DNA of 59,334 nucleotides, taken from positions 162,179 to 221,512 of the forward strand of contig PMUP01000071.1 of assembly GCA_003166865.1 (NCBI GenBank). The letters are read 5' to 3'. This document shows, piece by piece, positions 49,436 to 57,700 of this stretch. Position 1 is the first letter of the stretch. The number at the start of each line of letters is the position of its first letter. The translations under genes and the position numbers were made by a program. This DNA is from Bryobacterales bacterium (lineage in GTDB: Bacteria > Acidobacteriota > Terriglobia > Bryobacterales > Bryobacteraceae). The notes below the pieces were generated by a model. It saw only the letters and a list, made by a program, of their open reading frames with translations, was not told the DNA's origin and searched no databases.

Positions 49436-52327
49436 TTGCGGTTACAATTTGAACAAATGCAAACGCCTGGCCGCGTATTTTGGATCACAGGGCTGTCGGC
49501 TGCGGGAAAGACCAGCATTGGCAGTGCGTTGGCGTCGCACTTGCGTGCTTCCGGCTGCCCGGTAGTTTTCCTGGATGGAGACACCCTCCGGGCGGTCTCG
49601 AATGATTTGGGCTATAGTGCCGAGAACCGGCGATCGGCTGCGATGCGGAACGGCATGCTTTGCCGGATGCTGGCCCAGCAAGGGTTCGATATTGTTTGCT
49701 CCACGATTTCTCTGTTTCACGACGTGCAACGTTGGAATCGACAAAATATTCCCCGGTACCACGAGATTTTCGTTCGGGTCCCTTTGGAAGAACTCAGGCG
49801 TCGCGATACTAAGGGAGTATATACGGCGCCCAGTGACGGCCAGGCGGCAAATATTGTCGGGGTCGACATTCCGGCTGAGACTCCGGAAGCGCCCGACCTG
49901 ATCCTGGACAATGACAGCTCGCTGAAGCCCGAGGAGGCAGTGCGGCTGATTCTGGAACGGGCAGCCGGATTGGAGAGCCAGCACTCGTCCGCGAACCACA
50001 GCGTGGTCCGATTCGGCACCAAGGCTGAAACACTGGAGCGGCTCGCTCCCTTATTGCGCAGTGCGGCAATCCTGCCTCAGGTCCGCTTTACCGTGGCCGA
50101 TTGGCACGGCGATCAGCAAGGCGTATTGAAGCGCATCAGCGCGGCTCCCTGGGCGCCGGAAACGCTAATCGTCCGTAGCAGCGCCAAGAGCGAGGATTCA
50201 AGCTCCGAGTCGCAGGCTGGAAAGTTTACATCGGTAGCCGGTGTTGAAGGCGTCGCAGCCATCTCGCCCGCTATTGAACGTGTGATAGCGTCCTACGAGG
50301 GCAACGATTGCCAGCAGGATCAGGTTTTCGTGCAGCCCATGTTGAACGACGTGGCGATCGCCGGTGTGGCCGTTACCCGCGAACCAAGCGGCGGCGGACC
50401 CTATTTCGTCCTCAACTATGACGATAACTCCGGCCGCGCCGATGTTGTCACCTCGGGAGCCGCTGGACAGCTCAAGACTTTTATCTGTCTCAAGTCCCGC
50501 CAGGACAGGATTCCCGGCCACCTGGTTCCCATTCTGGGTCTATTGCGAGAACTCGAGTCTCTCTTGGACTGCGACGCGATCGACGTGGAATTCGCAGTTG
50601 ACAAGCACGGCGCTCTCTATCTTTTGCAGGTGCGCCCGCTCGCGAATCGCCAACCCTTAACGGATGCCGAAGCGACTTCCGCCGCCGCTACGGAGATAGC
50701 GCAGAAGGTGGCGCTGCTAACCAAGCCGCATCCCTACCTGCATGGCAATCGATCGGTGTATGGGGTCATGCCCGACTGGAATCCCGCCGAAATAGTTGGG
50801 CTGAAGCCGCGGCCTTTAGCGCTCTCGCTGTATAGAGAACTGATCACCGATTCCATCTGGGCTTATCAGCGCGACAATTACGGATACAAGAACCTGCGCA
50901 GCTTTCCTCTGCTGGTGAGCCTGCACGGGCTGCCCTACATCGATGTCCGGGTGAGCTTCAATTCATTCATCCCCCGCGACATGAAACCGGATTTGGCGGA
51001 GCGGCTGGTCAACTATTACATTGAGCGGTTGGTGGCGCAGCCCACCTTGCACGATAAGGTCGAATTCGAGATTATTTTTTCGTGCTACACCCTGGATCTT
51101 CCAGAGCGGCTTTTGGCGCTCAGCAAGCACGGCTTTTCGCGCGATGATATCTCCGACATCACCGGTTTGCTCCGCAACCTGACCAACAAGATCATTAACA
51201 ATGAGGATGGCCTCTGGGTTCACGATCGCGAAAAGGTCGATCAGTTGGTGGATCGCCTGCCGCAGATCCGGGACGCTTCCATCGACAAGATCTCGCGCGT
51301 CTATTGGCTGCTGGAAGACTGTAAGCGCTATGGGACTCTTCCGTTCGCCGGATTGGCGCGCGCGGGCTTTATCGCCAACCAGTTTCTGAATTCGCTGGTA
51401 GCGACGGGCGTATTAGACCGGGCCGGGCACGCCGCGTTCATGTCGGATCTGGAAACTGTCGGCTCGCAGATCGGCCGGGATTTCGCCGGTTTAACCAAGG
51501 ACGAATTCTTGGGCCGCTACGGGCATCTTCGTCCCGGAACATACGATATTCTCTCCCCCCGTTATGACGAGGCGCCCGATCTGTACTTCGATTGGTCAAA
51601 TCGCCGTAAGCATCACTCCAGCGCGCCGCACTTTTTGTTGTCCGTCAGCCAATTGCGTTTGATTGAGCGTTTGCTGAAAGAACACGGCATCGAGCACGAT
51701 ATCCTCAGCCTCATTCACTTTATCAAGGGTGGAATCGAGGGGCGCGAATACGCCAAGTTCGTCTTTACCCGGAGCCTCAGCGATGCTCTCTCCCTGGTCA
51801 AGCAGATCGGAGAGGAGAATGGACTTTCCACCGAGGACTGCTCTTTCCTCGACATCAACGACGTTCGCGCGCTCTATTCCGAGAGTGGCAGCGTGCCGGC
51901 GCGGCTGAAAGCGAGCGTCGCGGAAGGCAAACGCCGTTATAACCTCACGCGCCGGATCGTGCTGCCGCCCCTGATCTCTTCGCCCGACGATGCCTTCGCA
52001 TTCCACCTGCCGTCCATCCATCCCAATTTCATAACGAAACAGTGCGTGACCGCGCCAGTCAGTACCATCGACGATTCGCCGGAAGAGCTCAAGGATACGA
52101 TTTTATTTGTACCCAGCGCCGATCCCGGGTTCGATTGGATCTTCAGCCGCGGCATTGCCGGATTTGTCACCCAATTCGGCGGCGTTAATTCTCATATGGC
52201 GATCCGCGCCAATGAGCTAGCCATGCCGGCCGTTATCGGCGCCGGAGAAACGTTATTCGGGCACTGGAAAAGGGCGGACAAGATCTGCCTCGACTGCGGC
52301 AACCAGCAGGTCCAGGTCGTATCGTGA
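49436..52327 (+). CDS. Fused APS-kinase-like (CDP-amidate kinase?) and PEP-synthase-like (L-glutamine kinase?) protein
   Basis: The protein has 963 residues from TTG 49436, which has AGGA upstream; ATG 49457 is the alternative. Residues ~10-180 form an adenylylsulfate-kinase domain: P-loop GLSAAGKT at 19-26, FLDGDTLR, and DTKGVYTAPSDG. Residues ~225-410 match the PEP-synthase ATP-grasp domain (LIVRSSAKSEDSSSESQAGK, LYLLQVRPLANRQP). The C-terminus carries the phospho-His domain, GGVNSHMAIRANELAMPAVIG, with His920. Campylobacter Cj1418 (L-glutamine kinase) has the latter layout, and Cj1415 (cytidine diphosphoramidate kinase) is APS-kinase-like. With the next two genes this suggests phosphoramidate activation rather than sulfate activation; no ATP sulfurylase is present. 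Confidence 0.82.
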   Translation: MRLQFEQMQTPGRVFWITGLSAAGKTSIGSALASHLRASGCPVVFLDGDTLRAVSNDLGYSAENRRSAAMRNGMLCRMLAQQGFDIVCSTISLFHDVQRWNRQNIPRYHEIFVRVPLEELRRRDTKGVYTAPSDGQAANIVGVDIPAETPEAPDLILDNDSSLKPEEAVRLILERAAGLESQHSSANHSVVRFGTKAETLERLAPLLRSAAILPQVRFTVADWHGDQQGVLKRISAAPWAPETLIVRSSAKSEDSSSESQAGKFTSVAGVEGVAAISPAIERVIASYEGNDCQQDQVFVQPMLNDVAIAGVAVTREPSGGGPYFVLNYDDNSGRADVVTSGAAGQLKTFICLKSRQDRIPGHLVPILGLLRELESLLDCDAIDVEFAVDKHGALYLLQVRPLANRQPLTDAEATSAAATEIAQKVALLTKPHPYLHGNRSVYGVMPDWNPAEIVGLKPRPLALSLYRELITDSIWAYQRDNYGYKNLRSFPLLVSLHGLPYIDVRVSFNSFIPRDMKPDLAERLVNYYIERLVAQPTLHDKVEFEIIFSCYTLDLPERLLALSKHGFSRDDISDITGLLRNLTNKIINNEDGLWVHDREKVDQLVDRLPQIRDASIDKISRVYWLLEDCKRYGTLPFAGLARAGFIANQFLNSLVATGVLDRAGHAAFMSDLETVGSQIGRDFAGLTKDEFLGRYGHLRPGTYDILSPRYDEAPDLYFDWSNRRKHHSSAPHFLLSVSQLRLIERLLKEHGIEHDILSLIHFIKGGIEGREYAKFVFTRSLSDALSLVKQIGEENGLSTEDCSFLDINDVRALYSESGSVPARLKASVAEGKRRYNLTRRIVLPPLISSPDDAFAFHLPSIHPNFITKQCVTAPVSTIDDSPEELKDTILFVPSADPGFDWIFSRGIAGFVTQFGGVNSHMAIRANELAMPAVIGAGETLFGHWKRADKICLDCGNQQVQVVS

Positions 52328-52917
52328 GGACCGTTGCCGTCACCCAACGAGTCACCGTCGACCCCCCGCACGGCACGCGTCGCGATTGCCTGGATCAGGT
52401 CTGGGTAAAATTCCTCCTGCGGTGCGAGCTGCTTCCTATTCCGATCCCTAATTCCGTGGACGCCGCATTGACGATCTGCAAGAACGTTGACGGCATCGTC
52501 CTTACCGGCGGCAACGATTTGACGGCCTATGGAGGCGATGCTCCCGAGCGCGACGAAACCGAGACTGCGCTTCTCGACCTGGCCGAGCAGCGGGACTTGC
52601 CCGTTCTGGGCGTTTGCCGGGGAATGCAAATGATTCAACACCGCTTTGGTACCCGGCTCGAACGGGTTACCGGTCATGTGGCTCCCCGGCAGTGTATTTC
52701 AATCGACGGCCGTAACGTGGAAGTGAACAGCTTTCATAACTTCGGAGCCAGCGAGGTCCACCCCCCACTAATGACTTGGGCCATTGCCGACGATGGAGTG
52801 ATCAAGGCTGTCAAGCACGCAAAGTGTCGTATGATCGGCGTGATGTGGCATCCCGAACGTCTGGACCCGTTTACCGCGGATGACGTTGCCCTGTTTTCCG
52901 GATTTTTTGGAGCCTGA
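52324..52917 (+). CDS. Class-I glutamine-amidotransferase-like hydrolase (gamma-glutamyl-CDP-amidate hydrolase-like)
   Basis: This 197-residue protein of the peptidase C26 / gamma-glutamyl hydrolase group has the nucleophile elbow LGVCRGMQM with the catalytic Cys, GIVLTGGNDL, NSFHNFG and the catalytic His-Glu pair in VMWHPER. The Campylobacter counterpart Cj1417 cleaves CDP-L-glutamine to glutamate and cytidine diphosphoramidate. The start (GTG 52324) overlaps the preceding stop by four bases, and the nucleotidyltransferase follows after three bases. This assignment rests on operon context; gamma-glutamyl-GABA hydrolase is the generic label. Confidence 0.8.
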   Translation: MRTVAVTQRVTVDPPHGTRRDCLDQVWVKFLLRCELLPIPIPNSVDAALTICKNVDGIVLTGGNDLTAYGGDAPERDETETALLDLAEQRDLPVLGVCRGMQMIQHRFGTRLERVTGHVAPRQCISIDGRNVEVNSFHNFGASEVHPPLMTWAIADDGVIKAVKHAKCRMIGVMWHPERLDPFTADDVALFSGFFGA

Positions 52918-52920
52918 ACA

Positions 52921-53667
52921 ATGCGTGCCGTCATTCTCGCCGCCGGACGCGGTAGCCGCCTGGGTCCTCATACCGAGGATCGGCCGAAATGCCTGGTCGA
53001 GCTCGCCGACAAGCCGCTCATCAGCCGTCAAATCGCGGCGCTGCGCGGCGGTGGCGTTTCCAGCATCGGGATCGTACGCGGTTATCTTCCACATAAGATC
53101 AACATCCCGGACGTCACGTATTTCGAAAACCCGCGCTGGGCCGAAACGAATATGGTGATGTCGCTGGTAGCGGCTGGAGCCTGGTTACGATCCGGCCCGG
53201 TGGTCATCAGCTATGCCGACATTTTTTATGGGCGCGACATCGTACGGGACCTGGCCGCGTCATCCGGTGATCTGGTGGTAGCCTACGATCCCAGTTGGCT
53301 AAGCTTGTGGAGCCGGCGGTTTGCCGATCCGCTGAGCGACGCGGAAACATTTCGAACGGATGCCCGCGGGAACCTGATCGATATTGGAAGACGTACAACC
53401 CAAATCGACGATATCGAAGGGCAGTATATGGGACTGCTCAAATTCACTCCAGAGGGATGGCGCGCGGTGGAAGCGGTGCTCGCCGCCGTGGATCAAAAGA
53501 CTCGCGACGCCATGGACATGACCACGCTTCTCCGCCGATTGCTGGACTCGGGCTTTCCTATCAGCACCGTGAGTATTGCCGGGCAATGGGGCGAGATTGA
53601 CAGTTCGGGCGACTTGGAACTCTACGAGCAAATGATCCGGGAGGGCGACCTTTGCCTGGAAAACTGA
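52921..53667 (+). CDS. Nucleotidyltransferase (CTP:phosphoglutamine cytidylyltransferase-like)
   Basis: This 248-residue NTP-transferase has the N-terminal signature MRAVILAAGRGSRLGPHTED and RPKCLVELADKPLI, with nucleotide-binding GRGSR and the Lys of RPKCL, plus SYADIFYGRDI as the metal-binding Asp region. The size and LicC-like pattern fit small CTP-using enzymes; Campylobacter Cj1416, which makes CDP-L-glutamine, belongs here. It is translationally close to the amidohydrolase. Another sugar-1-phosphate or choline-phosphate substrate is possible if the pathway call is wrong. Confidence 0.82.
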   Translation: MRAVILAAGRGSRLGPHTEDRPKCLVELADKPLISRQIAALRGGGVSSIGIVRGYLPHKINIPDVTYFENPRWAETNMVMSLVAAGAWLRSGPVVISYADIFYGRDIVRDLAASSGDLVVAYDPSWLSLWSRRFADPLSDAETFRTDARGNLIDIGRRTTQIDDIEGQYMGLLKFTPEGWRAVEAVLAAVDQKTRDAMDMTTLLRRLLDSGFPISTVSIAGQWGEIDSSGDLELYEQMIREGDLCLEN

Positions 53668-53672
53668 ACTCC

Positions 53673-53722
53673 ACGGAGCCTCGCAAAATAAATTCAAACG
53701 GAGCCTCACAAAATGACTGAAA
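53673..53722 (+). repeat. 50-bp repeat, copy 1 (two 25-bp units)
   Basis: Two tandem 25-base units each begin ACGGAGCCTC(G/A)CAAAAT; the second supplies the GGAG and ATGACTGAA start region of the methyltransferase gene. About 43 of 50 bases match the copy at 55821-55870. Confidence 0.8.
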
Positions 53723-54507
53723 CCAAAACGACTGAAACAGTACTCAAGCACGGTAATTTCGACAGCCTCGCCGGTGACTATGCCCAGTATCGTCCCGGCT
53801 ATGCTCCCAGCATCGTTACAGCGGTTCTGGCGCTGGTCGGGCGGCCGGCCGGCGAAGTGGATGCGGCCGACGTCGGTGCTGGAACCGGCATCTGGACCAG
53901 GATGCTGGCTGCGCGAAACCTCCATTCCGTTACGGCCGTCGAGCCCAGCGATGAGATGCGGCGCAATGGCATGCTGACGCCGGAAAACAGAATCTCCTGG
54001 CGCCGTGGTTCCGCCGAGGAAACCGGCCTGGATGCGAGAGCTTACGATCTTGTCAGCATGGCCTCGTCTTTTCATTGGACCGACTTCGACAAGGCCTGCG
54101 CGGAGTTCCAGCGAATCTTGCGGCCCGGCGGACGTTTCGTGGCCCTGTGGAATCCACGCATGGTCGAGCTCAACCCTTTGCTGGTCGAAATCGAACAGGA
54201 AATCACGCGGCTGAACCCGGCCGTGAAACGGGTTTCCTCGGGACGCTCCGGCCTTCCCGAAAGACTGACCGGCCTGTTGTGGGCCAAGCAGGGCTTCGAC
54301 GACGTGGTCTATCTTGAAGGGCGGCATTCAGCCACTCAAACCCCCGCGCAATATATGGGCGCCTGGCGCTCGGTTAACGATTTGCGGGTACAGCTTGGGT
54401 CGGATCTGTTCGACAAGTTTCTCGCGTTTGTGGAACGCAAGACCGCCGGTCTCGCCGAAATCAAGACCACGTATCTGACGCGCGCTTGGGCGGCGCGGCG
54501 CACCTAA
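53713..54507 (+). CDS. SAM-dependent methyltransferase (class I)
   Basis: This 264-residue protein has SAM motif I DAADVGAGTGIWTRMLA (~53-70), motif II VTAVEPSDEMR, a YDLVSMASSFHWTDF post-motif and a C-terminal helical region, as in Methyltransf_11/25 families. In the phosphoramidate setting it could O-methylate the phosphoramidate, the role proposed for Cj1419/Cj1420, though similarity to those proteins cannot be judged here. GGAG from the 25-bp repeat lies ten bases before the ATG. It is followed by two sulfotransferase-like genes on the same strand. Confidence 0.82.
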   Translation: MTETKTTETVLKHGNFDSLAGDYAQYRPGYAPSIVTAVLALVGRPAGEVDAADVGAGTGIWTRMLAARNLHSVTAVEPSDEMRRNGMLTPENRISWRRGSAEETGLDARAYDLVSMASSFHWTDFDKACAEFQRILRPGGRFVALWNPRMVELNPLLVEIEQEITRLNPAVKRVSSGRSGLPERLTGLLWAKQGFDDVVYLEGRHSATQTPAQYMGAWRSVNDLRVQLGSDLFDKFLAFVERKTAGLAEIKTTYLTRAWAARRT

Positions 54508-54523
54508 GCATCGCGATCGTGGA

Positions 54524-55864
54524 ATGGAGACCAGCGCCGTGACCTCCAACCCGGAAGAAATCCGGCAGCGCGCCAAGGCTTTATTTTGCGCGGAACAGTC
54601 TGCGGATTTGCGCGGCGTCATTGCGGAGAAAATCGAGGACCTTCGGCACTACGATGTCCTGGCGATGGACAGAGTCGTGGCGATTCTGAGTTGGGGCAGA
54701 AGTGGGTCGCTGCTTCTGTCCAGCTATCTGGACGGACATGACGACGTCATGCTCCTTCCTGAACTTTGCGGCTGGAGACTGCACGAATTCTTTGAGCGCT
54801 ACCCGGCGTTGGCCTGGCGTGATAAATTACTCGCATACGCGGCCTTTGAGCCGGACTATCCTCGGTTTTTCGAAGGCCAGTTCGCGATCTCGCCTGCCCA
54901 GTATTATGCCGCGGTACAAGCTATTCTTGAGTTCTACGCTGAATGGCCACCGGAATTCCTGGAGTCGCGCCGGGCGTTCTTTCTATTCGTCCATATCGCC
55001 TACAATCTGGCGCTGGGCCGGCGGCCGGTAAGCTCGCAGCCATGGATAGTGTACGCGCAACACGCGTGGGGTAACGTAGCGGCAAGGCAATTGGTTGAGG
55101 ACTTTCCGCAGACCAGATTCGTCCACACCGTTCGCGACCCAATCTCTTCCTGTAACGGGATGTTTCATTTCCTGTTGGATGCCTTACCCGAACCTTTGCC
55201 GCGAACTTACATCCGAGCCCCCTATTCGGCGCTCGCTTGTCTGAATAATACCGATCGGCCTCATTTCGGGATGGAATCCCGGACGCGGACCATACGCTTC
55301 GAAGACCTGCACCGTGATCTTGCCGAAACTATGCGCGATCTCACTGACTGGCTTGGTCTCCCCTATCAGGCGAGCTTACTCGACAGCACCTTCAACGGAG
55401 TTCCATGGGTCGTCGCGCGGGACGGAAAAGCCTGGTCGGGCCGGCGTTCGGAGCAGATCCAGCGGCACTCCGGGGATCTTTCACCTAAGGATCGAGCGCT
55501 CCTGTTCGCATTGTTCTATGAGAACTTCGTGGCCTGGAACTATCCCTGTCCAAAGACCTTTGGAAATCCAATGGTCCGTTGCATGGTGTTTGTTTCGCTC
55601 TTTCTTGTTCCGATGAAAATGGAGATCACTGCCGCGCGGGTCATGTTCAAGCGCAGAATCCTGCCAGCGCTACGGCACGGAAACATATCGTCTGTGATAA
55701 GGTGCTTACTTGGAATCGGCTTGTGCCGCCTGAAGATCATTGGGATCTTGGTGTCTGTGTTTTTTCGGCGACGTGCCTCCGGAACGACATTGTTGCAGGT
55801 CGGCCATGGCCGTCATTCATACGGAGCTTCGCAAAATGAGTTCGAACGGAGCCTCGTAAAATGA
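54524..55864 (+). CDS. Sulfotransferase-fold protein, copy 1 (candidate phosphoramidate transferase)
   Basis: This 446-residue protein has a 5'-phosphate-binding P-loop (ILSWGRSGSLLLSSYL, ~48-63) and a 3'-phosphate-binding strand-helix (FVHTVRDPISSCNGMF), both hallmarks of PAPS sulfotransferases, plus LPYQASLLDSTFNGVPWVVA. The C-terminal part has a hydrophobic, amphipathic stretch (CLLGIGLCRLKIIGILVSVF). Its final residues (SYGASQNEFERSLVK) are encoded by the second copy of the 50-bp repeat. It is about 75-80% identical to the following gene. Known sulfotransferases use a 3'-phosphonucleotide donor; a 3'-phospho-CDP-amidate donor is inferred from context. Confidence 0.75.
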   Translation: METSAVTSNPEEIRQRAKALFCAEQSADLRGVIAEKIEDLRHYDVLAMDRVVAILSWGRSGSLLLSSYLDGHDDVMLLPELCGWRLHEFFERYPALAWRDKLLAYAAFEPDYPRFFEGQFAISPAQYYAAVQAILEFYAEWPPEFLESRRAFFLFVHIAYNLALGRRPVSSQPWIVYAQHAWGNVAARQLVEDFPQTRFVHTVRDPISSCNGMFHFLLDALPEPLPRTYIRAPYSALACLNNTDRPHFGMESRTRTIRFEDLHRDLAETMRDLTDWLGLPYQASLLDSTFNGVPWVVARDGKAWSGRRSEQIQRHSGDLSPKDRALLFALFYENFVAWNYPCPKTFGNPMVRCMVFVSLFLVPMKMEITAARVMFKRRILPALRHGNISSVIRCLLGIGLCRLKIIGILVSVFFRRRASGTTLLQVGHGRHSYGASQNEFERSLVK

Positions 55865-55870
55865 CTGAAT
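55821..55870 (+). repeat. 50-bp repeat, copy 2
   Basis: This copy overlaps the 3' end of the first sulfotransferase-like gene and ends with ATGACTGAA, the start of the methyltransferase in copy 1, here followed by only 19 codons. It marks the junction of a duplication in which the methyltransferase was lost from the second unit. Confidence 0.75.
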
Positions 55871-55901
55871 CATCGATCCAGCACTGGAGGAATAACGCTC
55901 A

Positions 55902-57266
55902 GTGCGCTTCCCGTTCGTAAAAGGACGAGCCAGGCCGCCGGAGCCGGCTTCCAACCCGGAAGAAATGCTGCTGCGCGCCCGTGCGTTATTTCGCACAGAA
56001 GAGTCTCAGGACCTGCGGGGCGTCATTGCGGAGAAAATCGAGGACCTTGGGCACTACGATGTCCTGGCGATGGACCGAGTCGCGGCGATCTTGATGTGGG
56101 GTAGAAGTGGTTCGTTGCTTCTCTCCAGTTATCTCGACGGACACGCGGACGTCATGCTGCTTCCTCAAAGTTGCGGCCAGAGACTGTACGAATTCTTTGA
56201 GCGCTACCAGTCCTTGCCCTTGCGTGATAAATTGATCGGTTACGCGGCCTTTGAGCCGGACTATCCTGGGTTCTTCGACGGCGACTTCGCGATCTCGCCT
56301 GACCAGTATTATGCCGCGGTGCAAGCTATTCTTGAATTCTCTGCTAAATGGCCTGCGGAATTCCTGGAGTCGCGACGGGCTTTCTTTCTGTTCGTGCATA
56401 TCGCGTACAATCTGGCGCTGGGCCGGCGGCCGCCAAGCTCGCCTCCCTTGATAGTTTACTGTCAGCACGTGTGGGACAATGCAGCCGCCAGGAAGTTAGT
56501 TGAGGATTTTCCACAGGCCAAATTCGTCCACACCATTCGCGATCCGATCTCTTCATGCGACGGGATCTTTCGTCACCATTTTAAGTGGGTGCAAACCCAT
56601 ATCATGCTCCCCTATTCGACGCTCTTTCTTCTGATCAATAAAGACCGGCCTCAGTTCGGGATGGAATCCCGAACGCGCACCATACGCTTCGAAGATCTGC
56701 ACTCTGATACCGCCGAAACCATGCGCGATATCTCCGATTGGCTTGGTCTCCCTTATCAGGCGACCCTGCTCGACAGCACCTTCAACGGAGTTCCATGGGT
56801 CGTCGCGCGGGACGGAAAAGCCTGGTCGGGCCGGCGCTTGGAGCAGGTTCAGCGACGCTCGGAGGATCTCTCAGGCAAGGATCGGGCACTCCTGTTCGCA
56901 ATGTTGTATGAAAACTTCGTGGAGTGGAACTATCCGTGTCCCAAGATCTTTGGAAATCCAATGGTCCGCTGGGTCGTGTTTCTTTCGCTGTTTCTCGTTC
57001 CAATGAAAATGGAAATCGTTGCCGCACGGGCCGTCTTCAAGGAGCGGACCCTGCCATCGCTTCGGAAGGGAAACATTTGGGCGATGATCAAGTTCTTGTC
57101 TAGAATCGCGCTGTGCCGCGTGGTGATTATTGGGCTGTTGGCGCCTGCTTTTTTTCGGCGATGCGCCTTCGGGACGACACTGTTACGGATCGACCATAAG
57201 AGGCGGCCACTGGAGCGGCGCGAGGATGGCGCGAGGGCTGCAAGAAACGAAACGGAGCTCGAATGA
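55902..57266 (+). CDS. Sulfotransferase-fold protein, copy 2
   Basis: The protein has 454 residues from GTG 55902, with GGAGG eleven bases upstream. It is a close tandem paralogue of the preceding gene: ILMWGRSGSLLLSSYLDGHA as P-loop, FVHTIRDPISSCDGIF as 3'-phosphate site, and the same GVPWVVARDGKAWSGRR block. The acceptor-side region (FRHHFKWVQTHIMLPYSTLF versus FHFLLDALPEPLPRTYIRAP) is the main divergence, suggesting different acceptors for the same donor. The C-terminus differs after FGTTLLRID because copy 1 was fused into the repeat. Confidence 0.75.
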   Translation: MRFPFVKGRARPPEPASNPEEMLLRARALFRTEESQDLRGVIAEKIEDLGHYDVLAMDRVAAILMWGRSGSLLLSSYLDGHADVMLLPQSCGQRLYEFFERYQSLPLRDKLIGYAAFEPDYPGFFDGDFAISPDQYYAAVQAILEFSAKWPAEFLESRRAFFLFVHIAYNLALGRRPPSSPPLIVYCQHVWDNAAARKLVEDFPQAKFVHTIRDPISSCDGIFRHHFKWVQTHIMLPYSTLFLLINKDRPQFGMESRTRTIRFEDLHSDTAETMRDISDWLGLPYQATLLDSTFNGVPWVVARDGKAWSGRRLEQVQRRSEDLSGKDRALLFAMLYENFVEWNYPCPKIFGNPMVRWVVFLSLFLVPMKMEIVAARAVFKERTLPSLRKGNIWAMIKFLSRIALCRVVIIGLLAPAFFRRCAFGTTLLRIDHKRRPLERREDGARAARNETELE

Positions 57267-57700
57267 CACTCCGCCGCAGGCAAAGCCCGGTCCTTAAGAG
57301 TTCCGGCTAGGCTACAACTGAAGTTTGTACCAGTACTCTCAAGGAATAGCCACTCCACACGCTAGATTCGTAATCCACAGTACTGTTCTGAGCGTCGGTC
57401 TATGGAAAAGCGTAACTTTTTTCCAAAGTTAAGCAATTTTTAGGTTGACGGATGGTCCAGGATTTGGCAATATGCACCTTGACCCAGTCAGAAAGTTCTA
57501 AAACCACCACTACTTTAGTACTATCTTTCCTGTCGCGGACACACTTTGGTACTGGTAGTACCAAAGGAACTACGTTGTTAGTACCGCAACCCAGGCGGAA
57601 GATGGTCTAGCCTACGTGCAAACCCGAGTACTAATTAGGGGGAACTCGTGATGGCCATAAACGCAGTCAGGTACTACTTTGGTCTTATAGAAACCGAAAC
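57267..57700. promoter_or_regulatory. 434-bp intergenic region packed with GTAC-centred boxes
   Basis: There are nine GTAC cores between 57327 and 57674: GTACCAGTAC (57327-57336), CAGTACTG (57378-57385), TAGTACTA (57516-57523), TTTGGTACT with AGTACCAAA (57545-57565, a 9-3-9 inverted repeat), TAGTAC (57579-57584), AGTACT (57627-57632) and GTACTAC (57671). Chance would give one to two. The region precedes the Ig-repeat gene and holds no annotated gene apart from a possible 28-codon leader at 57651. Confidence 0.55.

Noticed and set aside
49436-50000. Sulfate activation (CysC) as the role of the APS-kinase-like domain
   Set aside because: There is no ATP sulfurylase in the window, the domain is fused to a glutamine-kinase-like module, and neighbours match the phosphoramidate pathway. 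It is kept only as the alternative to be tested.
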